Assembly: GCF_001270745.1 (NCBI RefSeq)
Contig: NZ_KQ434756.1
Location: 186,001 to 250,000 of the forward strand
Direction of reading: 5' to 3'
Length of the DNA: 64,000 bases
Origin: Jiangella muralis
GTDB lineage: Bacteria; Actinomycetota; Actinomycetes; Jiangellales; Jiangellaceae
Below the pieces are notes generated by a model that was not told where the DNA came from, searched no databases, and saw only the letters and a list, made by a program, of their open reading frames with translations. The position numbers and the translations under genes are program-made. The first letter of the stretch is position 1. The number at the start of each line of letters is the position of its first letter. Of this stretch, positions 8,723-17,037 are shown piece by piece.

Positions 8723-9993
8723 TTGCTCCGCTGCCGCACGCCGCGACTGGTGTCAGTTGGGGTCAGGTCGAATGGCGACTTCGAGACTGCCGCGCCCAGG
8801 TGCTCCAAGGTCGCGGCTGGCACGACGCTGCTCAGATCGAAGGAGTTGAAAGTCTCCCGGTCAGCAGCGACCACTACCAGCGGCACGAATTCGGGCTGAC
8901 CGGTCGCCGGGGCGACACGGTTCACGCCGACCGTGAGGGCGACGGAGTGAATCTTCCCTGCCCGGTCCGCCTCGAACACCTCATGCAGACTGCGGAGCGC
9001 AACCTGGTGCACCGCAGACGCATAACGATCCTTCTGAGCCTTCACTGGAAGCTGCGTCGCGACGATCTCGTCCTTGGCCCTCACGTACCGGCATTCCTTC
9101 ACGGTCGGAAGGGAGGTCGGCTCCGGAATACTCGCTGAGAGCATCAGCTCTCGGGTGGCGAGGTCGAAACTGTGGTCATGCTCGACCGGGAACACGTCCG
9201 GGTACACCGAGTTCGACAGCACGATGCCGACGTACTCCTCAATGGCGTAGTCCACATCGAACGCAAGGTCGTTGATGAACTTCGTCAGTTCCTCGTTCTT
9301 CTGCGCGGCTTCGGTCTCACGCTCAGCGCATTCGGCCTTGTACGCCTTCTCGGCCTCGGCGACCTTCGCTAGGCGACCGGCATTGCTCTTCTCGTGTGCC
9401 GCGACGAGGGCAACGTGGTCGGCATGCTTCTTTGTGTTGCTCTCGCGCCAGTGCCGCACCTGTCCGTCGTGGTCGGCCTTGGCCTTGGCGACGTCCTCCG
9501 CGTGGCGCTTCTTACCGCCGAACACGCCTGACAGACCCTTGGGCGCCGGAGGCTCCTCGTACATCGGCTGCGGCGGGTACACGAGCTCCGGAACCGGCGG
9601 CAAAGGGGTTCCAAGCGAACCGGGGTCGAACGGCGGATGCTCGACGGTGACCTTCAGCGACTCCAGATCGACAAAGTCATCGAAGTCGAGGGTCCAGGCG
9701 AGCAGCGTATCGATGTCATCGTAGGAGGACGCCAGATCCTTATTCAGCGCGTCGACCTCAGCAGTGCGCGCCTCAACGTGTAGACGGGCAGATTCCCTCT
9801 CTGCGGCCTTCCGCTGAGCCTCAGATGCGCGAGTGGCCGCTGCTCGCGCCCGCTCCGCCGCCCTCTGGGCTCGCTCGACTTCACGCACGGCAGCATTGTG
9901 AGCCCGCACCGCGGCGGCCTCCTGCTGCCGGCGCCGCTTCTCCGCCTGCTGCGCCTGGTAGTTCAACTCTGCGAAAAACCCACGCTTGGCCAT
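8719..9993 (-). CDS. Coiled-coil protein of unknown function, partner of the DUF4041/GIY-YIG gene
   Basis: A 424-residue cytoplasmic protein. Residues about 10-85 form an Ala/Arg/Glu-rich coiled coil. A proline-rich stretch (FDPGSLGTPLPPVPELVYPP) follows, then a second coil around 160-220. The C-terminal half is globular and includes INDLAFDVDYAIEEYVGIVL and SKSPFDLTPTDTSRGVR. I know no function. The start at 9993 is chosen because gaggggg precedes it on the minus strand and the product begins MAKRGFFAELNYQAQQAEKR; the longer open frame upstream is not protein-like. It is translationally coupled to the nuclease-domain gene by an ATGA overlap, so the two products probably act together. Confidence 0.8.
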   Translation of the reverse strand: MAKRGFFAELNYQAQQAEKRRRQQEAAAVRAHNAAVREVERAQRAAERARAAATRASEAQRKAAERESARLHVEARTAEVDALNKDLASSYDDIDTLLAWTLDFDDFVDLESLKVTVEHPPFDPGSLGTPLPPVPELVYPPQPMYEEPPAPKGLSGVFGGKKRHAEDVAKAKADHDGQVRHWRESNTKKHADHVALVAAHEKSNAGRLAKVAEAEKAYKAECAERETEAAQKNEELTKFINDLAFDVDYAIEEYVGIVLSNSVYPDVFPVEHDHSFDLATRELMLSASIPEPTSLPTVKECRYVRAKDEIVATQLPVKAQKDRYASAVHQVALRSLHEVFEADRAGKIHSVALTVGVNRVAPATGQPEFVPLVVVAADRETFNSFDLSSVVPAATLEHLGAAVSKSPFDLTPTDTSRGVRQRSK

Positions 9994-10218
9994 GACCGCG
10001 CCCCCCTCTGACGCCCGGATTCGGAACGCATAGAACCGTAGACCGAGTGGTCGACACATGGAAGGGAGAACCCCCCGATCGCGGCCTACGATCCTCGGAT
10101 ACGTCATTTCGCCGCGACTCGGGCATGGCTGCAGGTGCGGCTTAGCGTCGGGGCAGGTGCCTCGCCTCGTGTGCGGCGATCCGTGGCGAGGCTTGGTCTC
10201 ACTCGCCAGGTGCATGCC

Positions 10219-11130
10219 ATGACCGCTACGACGCTTCTCCCGTTCCAGCCCGACACGATGACACCGGCCCGGCGGGCCGCCGTCTCCTACCTGGCCCGCT
10301 ACACGGGGCACACCCACACCCTCTACGCCTACCAGCTGCGCCGCTGGTTCGCGTGGTGTGAGACCAACGGTCTGGACCCGCTGGTAGGCATCGAGCGCGC
10401 TCATGTCGAGCTCTACATCCGACATCTCGGTGATTCAGGGCTGGTGGCCTCCTCGGTCAACACCTCCATGCACGCAGTACGCGGGTTCTTCAGGTTCGCC
10501 CACATCGACGGCCTGATCGTGGCCGACCCTGCGGTCTACGCCCGGCTGCCGAAGATCCACCGCGACGAGTCCCGCACCCAAGGGCTGGACCGGCTCGAGC
10601 TGATCCGGTTCCTCCAGATCGCTCCCACCATCAGCGTTCACCATGGCGCGCTCGCCTACCTGCTGGGCATCAACGCCCTACGCGCCTCCGAGGCAGCGGC
10701 GGTGCGCATCGAGGACTACGCCGAGACCCTGCGCGGACACCGGGTGTTGCACTTGGTCGGTAAGGGCAACAAGCCCGCCACCATGCCGCTCACCGTGCCG
10801 GTGCTCCGGGTGTTGGAGGCCTGCCGCGGCGAACGCACCGGAGGGCGCTTGGTGCTGCGCCCGATGACCGGCAAGCCGATCGACAGACGCGACGCCTACC
10901 GGATGGTCGCGCGCATCGCGAAGACCGCCGCGATACCGCGCCATATCAGCCCGCACTCGCTGCGACACGCCGCGATCACCAACGCCCTCGACGCCGGCGT
11001 CCCGCTGCGCGACGCCCAGATCCTGGCCCGCCACGCCGATCCACGCACCACTGAGCATTACGACCGAGCCCGCGGCAACCTCGACCGTCACGGCGTCCAC
11101 TTCCTCACCGCCTACGTCGCCGGCGTCTAG
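10219..11130 (+). CDS. Tyrosine recombinase / site-specific integrase
   Basis: A 303-residue protein with an N-terminal SAM-like core-binding domain (about 15-105) and a catalytic domain. Active-site residues appear complete: R155 in NALRASE, K182 in GKGNK, H246 and R249 in PHSLRH, H272 in ARHADPRTTEHY and the nucleophile Y281. The size and HSLRH box match XerC/phage-type integrases. The start is ATG 10219; the frame upstream is not protein-like. It diverges from the coiled-coil/DUF4041 pair. No excisionase gene or obvious attachment repeat is seen nearby. It probably moved part of this accessory block, but this is inferred from position. Confidence 0.9.
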   Translation: MTATTLLPFQPDTMTPARRAAVSYLARYTGHTHTLYAYQLRRWFAWCETNGLDPLVGIERAHVELYIRHLGDSGLVASSVNTSMHAVRGFFRFAHIDGLIVADPAVYARLPKIHRDESRTQGLDRLELIRFLQIAPTISVHHGALAYLLGINALRASEAAAVRIEDYAETLRGHRVLHLVGKGNKPATMPLTVPVLRVLEACRGERTGGRLVLRPMTGKPIDRRDAYRMVARIAKTAAIPRHISPHSLRHAAITNALDAGVPLRDAQILARHADPRTTEHYDRARGNLDRHGVHFLTAYVAGV

Positions 11131-11389
11131 CCCAACACCGCGTCCCATGCGCCCAGGTTGACGCGCGCCAACCGTGGTATGGGCTGTGTTTAGTCAGATC
11201 GACGGTCGGCGGCGCGACCCTTCGCACCGCCCACGACAGCCTCCGAACGGCCGCGAGAGGGACCCTTGATCAAAAAGCCAGAACTAGGCAGGAGCCAGCG
11301 CAATCACTCGCGTCGCACTGCTCACCGGCGTGCTTGGCAAGCAATCGGGGCGATCCGCGGATGCGGAGCGACCTCGCCCGGCTCGCGCG

Positions 11390-13066
11390 CTACGTCGGTA
11401 GATCTCCAAGGATCTTGCGCACTTTCACCAACAGATTGTCGTCGTCGCTGAGAAGCACTCGGACTGCCTTTTCGTAGAGATCCAGATTCTTGAAGCCAAG
11501 AGCGTGAGCGACGGCCGTACGAAGGCCGCTATCGCGCACTGAGTACCCACGCACGATTGCCTCGTAGTCCTTTGAAGCGACTAGGCCGGCGAGCTTCTGA
11601 TGCTCAGTCGGGTACGGAGACGCGAGACTGATCGGAAGATCCACTCCGCCGCTGATCATGTCCTCACCGGTTGGCATGCTGGCCAGTACCTGACTGCGCA
11701 GAATCTTCACGGCATTCACCGAGGCTAGGTGCTGCACCGTGCTTGCCTTGAGCGTTTCGATCGCCTTGTCTGAAACGGTCGCCTTCAGTGCTGCCGCATC
11801 CTCCCCCAAGGTTGCCGCCTGACGCTCCGCCACGGCGTCCACGACGCATGACAGATAGTAGAGGTTTTCGACCTCATCGACAGGCAAGACCAAGATCTTC
11901 TTGGCTGCGAGCGCACTGATCTCTTCTGGCGAACGAGCATCTCCATCGAGAATGCCCCGACCGTCGACCCAGTGGTAGGCATCGACCTCGTTCAACCCAG
12001 TTGTTGCTCGCTTGACCTCTTCGGAGCCGCCGCATGGGACGACAGTCCAGTCAGGAAATATCAGTCGATACATGGGAAAATCAAGGCTGGATGCCTCGCC
12101 CTCCACGAACAGCAACTGGCTACGACCTCCCAAAATGGCCTGACGAACCGAGTCGGGAATCTCACTGGCCTCTGAGTCAATCTCTAGAGTCCAACCGGTG
12201 GCCCTGCCGTCGTGCCATGAAACGGCGCTCACAAAGCAGACGGTTGTGCCGGAGGGCTCCAGTTTGCCGATGAGGTCTAGATCGTGCGTCAGCAATACGA
12301 ACGCGCAATCGTCTCGCTCACGCATCAGGGAGGCGACGAAGTCGGACGAGATCGCACGATGTAGATGGCGCTCCGGCTCATCTACGATCTGGACACTATC
12401 AGGAGGAGACAACAACACCTCCGCCGCAAGGAGGAAGGCTCCTTTCTCGCCATCCGACATCTCCGAGATCGGATAGGCGACCCCTGTCTCACGAACAGCC
12501 TCGAACTCGCCCAGGTGGGTCACTCGAAAACCAATGTCCAGATTGGCTGAAGCGAAGACCCGCGCGACTGTAGTCAGCATCGACTCTTCGACCGACGATG
12601 TCTCTTGGCCAGCGTCGACGAGTTCAGCAATCCGAGCGTTCCGCCCGTTGACCCTTCCGAGAAGGTCGTAAAGGATCTTTGACGAGCGCTCAGAGTCGCC
12701 GTTGACCTGGACTCTGGACCTAGGATCGGAGTCCCACGACGCAAAGGCTGGCAACATCTGCGCACGCTGGCTAGCGGTCATCTCCGTGCCGGCTGATTGC
12801 ATCCAAACCCGGCGATGCGCAAGTACCCGCGTGACCGGAGCTTGTGAGCCACCACGGTTGATGCTTAGCCAATGGCTGAGCGCCGACTTGCCAGATCCGT
12901 TCGGTCCGACAACTACAACTGCCCGTCCGGGGTACGCCGGCAGTTCTACCGATCCGTCTCCGAGCAGGTTGGGCACACTCCACTGGAGTATGGACTCTGT
13001 AGCGTCCCGCGGCGTTTCGGTCACTGCACGTCCTGACTCGTTCGCGGCGATGTCTGTTCCCGGCAT
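11390..13066 (-). CDS. AAA ATPase fused to DUF4435 (TOPRIM-like); PARIS-like candidate
   Basis: A 558-residue two-domain protein. Residues about 30-310 are an ABC/SMC-type ATPase: Walker A GPNGSGKS (54-61), signature SEMSDGEKGA (201-210), Walker B VQIVDEPE (225-232) and H-loop LLTHD (258-262). Residues about 315-558 look like DUF4435: LLFVEGEASSLDF with E322/E324, a second acidic cluster VDGRGILDGD (D368, D374, D376) and PVDEVENLYYL. Acidic residues in that order suggest a TOPRIM-type nuclease. The same two activities form the PARIS anti-phage system (AriA ATPase, AriB DUF4435), for which single-chain versions are known. Other ATPase-DUF4435 or OLD-type proteins remain possible. It sits alone, in lower-GC DNA. 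Confidence 0.8.
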   Translation of the reverse strand: MPGTDIAANESGRAVTETPRDATESILQWSVPNLLGDGSVELPAYPGRAVVVVGPNGSGKSALSHWLSINRGGSQAPVTRVLAHRRVWMQSAGTEMTASQRAQMLPAFASWDSDPRSRVQVNGDSERSSKILYDLLGRVNGRNARIAELVDAGQETSSVEESMLTTVARVFASANLDIGFRVTHLGEFEAVRETGVAYPISEMSDGEKGAFLLAAEVLLSPPDSVQIVDEPERHLHRAISSDFVASLMRERDDCAFVLLTHDLDLIGKLEPSGTTVCFVSAVSWHDGRATGWTLEIDSEASEIPDSVRQAILGGRSQLLFVEGEASSLDFPMYRLIFPDWTVVPCGGSEEVKRATTGLNEVDAYHWVDGRGILDGDARSPEEISALAAKKILVLPVDEVENLYYLSCVVDAVAERQAATLGEDAAALKATVSDKAIETLKASTVQHLASVNAVKILRSQVLASMPTGEDMISGGVDLPISLASPYPTEHQKLAGLVASKDYEAIVRGYSVRDSGLRTAVAHALGFKNLDLYEKAVRVLLSDDDNLLVKVRKILGDLPT

Positions 13067-13321
13067 CGTGATTGCCCGTTGGACATTAGTGCCCCGAGCG
13101 GAACCGCGTCACTCCGCCGCATGTCGGCCGTCGGCGTTCGCACGGGACCGGCGCAGGTATCGCCTTGACCGCAGTCAGTCACCTTCGACAACTTCTTCAC
13201 AGCTCAACGATGACCACACGGACACCCGGTGTCTCGCCCGGCCGGGCGACTCGCTTGGAAGCTACGATGCGCTCCACGCTTTCGTCGGCCTGCGGGCGGG
13301 TTGACGAACCAGTTGGCTGTG

Positions 13322-13510
13322 TCAGCCTGCCAGATCGAGGGCGATGGTGATCTCGGTCTGGTAGTCCTTCGCCGAGACGTGCGCGTGCCAGTCGGGCCCG
13401 CCCTCGGTCAACATCTGGTTCAGCGCGTCTCGCAACTCCACCGCTTCATGGCGGGTCAACCACAAGTAGACGGCAGGTAGTCGCTGGCCTGGCTCTCCCT
13501 CGATACGCAT
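13322..13510 (-). CDS. Small conserved-looking hypothetical protein
   Basis: About 62 residues starting MRIEGEPGQRLPAVYLWLTR and ending in YQTEITIALDLAG. It has good coding character (alternating hydrophobic strands and the helix HEAVELRDALNQMLTE) but no family I can name. The start is the ATG at 13510; the frame extends 8 codons further to a TTG. It lies between the ATPase-DUF4435 gene and the zinc-ribbon gene, all on the minus strand but well separated. Confidence 0.5.
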   Translation of the reverse strand: MRIEGEPGQRLPAVYLWLTRHEAVELRDALNQMLTEGGPDWHAHVSAKDYQTEITIALDLAG

Positions 13511-13682
13511 GGGTCCCATGGTGCAACGGGTCAACTCGCAGACGAAGCTGTGCGGCTACACGAGACCCGCGGTCGTGTTGACAGCGGACCTCCAGTCGCC
13601 TTACCTAGCGGGCTTCATGAGGCGCTCATCTGCCGCGATGGACATGGTTGAGAGGCGAGCGCCGGCTGGCGGCACCTTTGCA

Positions 13683-14420
13683 TTACCGCTCAGCGGCTGT
13701 GACCTGTTCTTCGCATGCGTGCCGTACGTCGTGGCGGAGCGCTTCTTCGGTGCGTCCCCACCCGCCGGCCCACTCGTCGATCAGGCCGTATGTGCGGCCC
13801 AGTGGCAGTTCGTACAACGCGGTCGCGAAACCGCCAGCGGCCACGAGGTGGTCAACCAGGGCAGCAACCTTGCGCTCGTTCAACGCACCGGCGAGGCAGC
13901 GACGGGCAAGGTAGTTAAACGTCCGATTGACGGCGGCAACGGGATTCGCCGGTATCGGTACACCCATCTCGTCCAGCGCAAGCGGTAGCAGGTCCTTGAT
14001 CCTGTATGGATCGTCGCCGTGCTCACCCGCCAACTCGCGCAGCCCGTCACCGTCGTAACCTTGCACGAGCCACTCCGCTGCCCACCGCGGGATGCGCTTG
14101 AGCGGCACACGCTCCAACGCGTAGAACGCTGCAACGTCCTCGGGCGCTGGTGGTTCGTCATCGGCCGGCATCTGTCCCTGAACGACGAGGTGAGGCCACT
14201 GCGCCCCGCACGCCTCGTCCAGGGACGCCGCCCGGCGTTCCCAGTACAGATCAACCGTTGTGAACAAGTCGTCAAGCGACGGTGACCAGAAGCCGCTGTG
14301 GCAGTTCTCGCACTCTGCGAACACCCGCAGGGAGTCGATCCGAACCATCATGGCCAACTCGGCACTGGAGCAAATGGGACATACGCTCTCGCTGATCACG
14401 GCCACGACAACATGATGCAT
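13683..14420 (-). CDS. Unknown protein with N-terminal zinc ribbon
   Basis: A 245-residue protein. CPICSS (about 14-19) and CENCHSG (about 37-43) make a four-cysteine zinc ribbon. The rest is an acidic, Trp- and Ala-rich helical domain (RIPRWAAEWLVQGYDGDGLR, KVAALVDHLVAAGGFATALY). I do not recognise the family and propose no function. It lies at the right side of the accessory block. The first in-frame ATG is taken as start; a downstream GTG is also possible. Confidence 0.65.
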   Translation of the reverse strand: MHHVVVAVISESVCPICSSAELAMMVRIDSLRVFAECENCHSGFWSPSLDDLFTTVDLYWERRAASLDEACGAQWPHLVVQGQMPADDEPPAPEDVAAFYALERVPLKRIPRWAAEWLVQGYDGDGLRELAGEHGDDPYRIKDLLPLALDEMGVPIPANPVAAVNRTFNYLARRCLAGALNERKVAALVDHLVAAGGFATALYELPLGRTYGLIDEWAGGWGRTEEALRHDVRHACEEQVTAAER

Positions 14421-14599
14421 GCCAGGGCGTCGCGTCGCGTCGGCAGCTGCTCGTCTTGCAGCCCGACGTACTCATCTGCCACGCATCGCGCACTCATATC
14501 CGCGTCTTATCGCCGCGATAGACGAGGTGTTGAGGGCCAGGATCTCGGCCGCGAAGAGCGAGATCGCGGGCATCACGCTGCGATCCGAAGATTGACGCG

Positions 14600-14621
14600 C
14601 CCAACGGTGTCGAGCGTTGGG
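14600..14621. repeat. Inverted repeat downstream of the DUF3558 remnant
   Basis: Arms cccaacg (14600-14606) and cgttggg (14615-14621) are perfect complements. They are flanked on both sides by the direct repeat tgacgcg (14594-14599 region and 14622-14628). It lies about 30 bases past the stop of the DUF3558 remnant on the minus strand. No T-run follows, so termination is uncertain. Confidence 0.4.
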
Positions 14622-14650
14622 TGACGCGAGTATCAAGCGCCGTGCACGCG

Positions 14651-15025
14651 TCAGCCGATCTTCTCCATGACGTCGTCGAGCGCGGGGCGCCCGGCGTCGC
14701 ACGGCTCACCGGGAGTCGCCGCGGTGTCGGTGTCTTCCACCATGACGTCGACCTTCGTCTGGTCGTCGACGGTGAACGAGTACAGGCAGGTCATCTTGGA
14801 GTCGTAGCCGACCTGGACCGGGTGCTCGTTGATGTCCTCGGCGTCTTGGCTGTACTCGTCGATCGCGCCCAGGCTGTAGGCGAAGTCGACCGCGACACTG
14901 ATCGACCGGTCCAGGCTGTCCCACACGCAGGCCGACACGCCAGCCCGGTCCCTCGGCGCACCGTCGGCCGGGGTCAGGTCGGACGCCCAGCCAACCTCCG
15001 AGGGCGGGTCGAGCGAGCGAGAAAC
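14651..15025 (-). pseudogene. N-terminally truncated DUF3558-type lipoprotein gene
   Basis: The open frame from 15025 down to the stop at 14651 encodes a DUF3558-like C-terminal domain: SACVWDSLDRSISVAVDF, then KMTCLYSFTVDD, and the closing GEPCDAGRPALDDVMEKI. DUF3558 proteins normally begin with a lipoprotein signal and an earlier Cys-rich segment. Here an in-frame TAG at 15026-15028 cuts the frame, with no ATG above it. Only a GTG at 14938 could start a 95-residue protein with no signal sequence. I read it as a remnant; a sequencing error is the alternative. Confidence 0.5.
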
Positions 15026-15102
15026 CTACGGGAGGGTGATGTCGAGAATCTGGAGGCGGCTCCGTCCCTGGGTCACAACCACCGAACTGAAGGATGGCAG
15101 CG

Positions 15103-15543
15103 ATGACACACATACAACGTTTCGACCACGTCGGCATCACCGTCGCGGACATGACGTCGGTGACGAAGTTCTTCGTCGGGCTGGGGTTCGAGGTCGAGGG
15201 CACCGGATCCGTGCAGGGCGAGTTCGTGGAGACCGTCTGCGGCATCCCGGGCGCGCGCTGTGAGATCGCGATGCTGCGGCTGCCCGCCGGCGGAACCCGG
15301 CTGGAGCTGTCGAGCTTCGTCACGCCCGACCACGTGCCTGGATCGCCCGCGGCGATGGCCAACGAGCTGGGGCTGCGCAACGTGTCGTTCGAGGTCGGCG
15401 ACCTCCAGGCGGCCGTCGACGCTGTGGCGGCGGACGGGTATGGGCTGGTGGCTGGCATCGGTGAGTACGAGGGCACCGTCCGTATGGCCTACGTCCGCGG
15501 ACCCGAGGGCATCGTCGTGTCCCTGTTCGAGCAGCTCAGCTGA
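15103..15543 (+). CDS. VOC family (glyoxalase-like) protein
   Basis: A 146-residue protein from ATG 15103 (an in-frame ATG at 15094 is also possible). It has two beta-alpha-beta-beta-beta modules: FDHVGITVADMTSVTKFFVG at the start and LRNVSFEVGDLQAAVDAVAA in the second half, ending VRGPEGIVVSLFEQL. His in FDHVGI and Glu in RLELSSF and EGIVVSLFE are candidate metal ligands. The family includes lyases, epimerases and dioxygenases; the substrate is not predictable. Its last 8 bases overlap the end of mmsA on the other strand. Confidence 0.85.
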   Translation: MTHIQRFDHVGITVADMTSVTKFFVGLGFEVEGTGSVQGEFVETVCGIPGARCEIAMLRLPAGGTRLELSSFVTPDHVPGSPAAMANELGLRNVSFEVGDLQAAVDAVAADGYGLVAGIGEYEGTVRMAYVRGPEGIVVSLFEQLS

Positions 15544-17032
15544 CCGTCGGGAAGGCGAGCGGCGCCCGCTCCACTTCCCGACGGACCTGGGGCCAGCGCG
15601 TCGTCACCACCTTCGCGCGCGTGTAGAACGCCACCCCCTCGGGGCCGTGGATGTGATGGTCGCCGAAGAGGGACTGCTTCCAGCCGCCGAAGGAATGGAA
15701 GGCCATCGGGACCGGGACGGGCACGTTCACGCCGATCATGCCGACCTCCACGCGACGCTCGAACTCGCGCGCCACGTGGCCGGACGAGGTGAAGACGGCG
15801 GTGCCGTTGCCGTACGGGTTGGCGTTGATCAGCTCGATCGCCGCGTCGAGCGTCGGGACCCGGAGGACGGTGAGGACCGGGCCGAAGATCTCGTCCCGAT
15901 AGGCGTCCATCGAGGGCGAGACGTGGTCGAGGAGAGTCGGGCCGATGAAGAAGCCGTCCTCGTGGCCGGCGACGACGAGGTCGCGTCCATCGACGACGAC
16001 GGTGGCGCCGTCCTTGGCGCCCCGCTCGACGGCGCCGGCGATGCGGTCGCGGGCGGCGGCCGTGACGACCGGCCCCATCTCGACGCCGTCCGCACCACCG
16101 GGGCCGACGGCGATGCGCAGCGTCCGCTCCCGGATCCGCTCGACGAGGTCATCGGCGACAGAGCCGACCGCCACGACCGCCGAGATCGCCATGCACCGCT
16201 GGCCGGCGGACCCGTACCCGGCGGCGACGATGTGGTCGGCGGCGAACTCGAGGTCCGCGTCGGGCATGACGACGGCGTGGTTCTTCGCGCCGCCGAGTGC
16301 CTGCACCCGCTTCCCGGCCCGCGACGCGGCGGCATGGACGTAGCGGGCGATCGGGGTCGAGCCCACGAACGACACCGCGTCGACACCCGGATGCGACAGG
16401 AGAGCGTCCACCGCCACCTTGTCGCCGTGCACCACGTTGAAGACGCCGTCGGGCAGGCCGGCCCGCTGGTAGAGGCGCGCGACCAGGTCGGACGCGCCGG
16501 GCACGCGCTCGGACGGCTTGAGCACGAAGGCGTTGCCGCAGGCGATCGCGAGCGGATGCATCCACAGCGGCACCATCACCGGGAAGTTGAACGGGGTGAT
16601 GCCGGCGACGACGCCGAGCGGCTGGCGGAACGAATGGGAATCGACGCCGCGGGAGACCTGGTCGCTGAACGCGCCCTTGAGCAGCTGCGGGATCCCGCAG
16701 GCGAACTCCACCACCTCGCGGCCGCGCACGACCTCCCCGCGCGCGTCGTCGAGGGTCTTGCCGTGTTCGGAGGAGATGACGACGGCGAGCTCGTCCTCGT
16801 GCCGGACCAGCAGCTCCCGGAACGCGAACATGATCCGGGAGCGGGCCGTCACCGACGTCTGCGCCCACGAGCCCGCCGCCGCGCGGGCCACCCGGACCGC
16901 GGCGTCGACGTCAGCGGCCGTCCCCAGCCGCACCAGTCGCCGGACCGCCCCGAGAGCAGGATCGAACACGTCCCCCAGCCGGGTGCCGGACCCGGGCACG
17001 GACGTCCCGCCGATCCAGTGGTCGTACGTCAC
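15536..17032 (-). CDS. mmsA: Methylmalonate/malonate-semialdehyde dehydrogenase (CoA-acylating)
   Basis: A 498-residue aldehyde dehydrogenase. FVLKPSERVPG (169-179) and SFVGSTPIARY (221-231) are the MmsA cofactor and substrate loops. The catalytic Cys is C280 in GSAGQRCMA. The general base Glu of ordinary ALDHs is replaced in ALGGAKNH, as expected for the CoA-acylating subfamily. The enzyme turns methylmalonate or malonate semialdehyde, with CoA and NAD, into propionyl- or acetyl-CoA plus CO2. The GTG start at 17032 begins 5 bases past the stop of the aminotransferase gene. It is the last gene of an 11-gene operon; the preceding aminotransferase could supply malonate semialdehyde from beta-alanine. 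Confidence 0.92.
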   Translation of the reverse strand: MTYDHWIGGTSVPGSGTRLGDVFDPALGAVRRLVRLGTAADVDAAVRVARAAAGSWAQTSVTARSRIMFAFRELLVRHEDELAVVISSEHGKTLDDARGEVVRGREVVEFACGIPQLLKGAFSDQVSRGVDSHSFRQPLGVVAGITPFNFPVMVPLWMHPLAIACGNAFVLKPSERVPGASDLVARLYQRAGLPDGVFNVVHGDKVAVDALLSHPGVDAVSFVGSTPIARYVHAAASRAGKRVQALGGAKNHAVVMPDADLEFAADHIVAAGYGSAGQRCMAISAVVAVGSVADDLVERIRERTLRIAVGPGGADGVEMGPVVTAAARDRIAGAVERGAKDGATVVVDGRDLVVAGHEDGFFIGPTLLDHVSPSMDAYRDEIFGPVLTVLRVPTLDAAIELINANPYGNGTAVFTSSGHVAREFERRVEVGMIGVNVPVPVPMAFHSFGGWKQSLFGDHHIHGPEGVAFYTRAKVVTTRWPQVRREVERAPLAFPTVS

Positions 17033-17037
17033 CGCGA

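Noticed and set aside
13509-13988. Plus-strand frame of 159 codons overlapping the zinc-ribbon gene
   Set aside because: Mostly antisense to the zinc-ribbon gene, which has clear CxxC motifs; no motif in this frame.
4146-14420. Attachment-site direct repeats flanking the accessory block
   Set aside because: The best match noticed (ttgacgcgc near 11159 and 14592) is short and imperfect, and does not flank a complete element.
14706-15476. Minus-strand frame of 256 codons opposite the VOC gene
   Set aside because: Antisense to the VOC protein, and its end covers the DUF3558 remnant in another frame with Arg/Gly-rich product.
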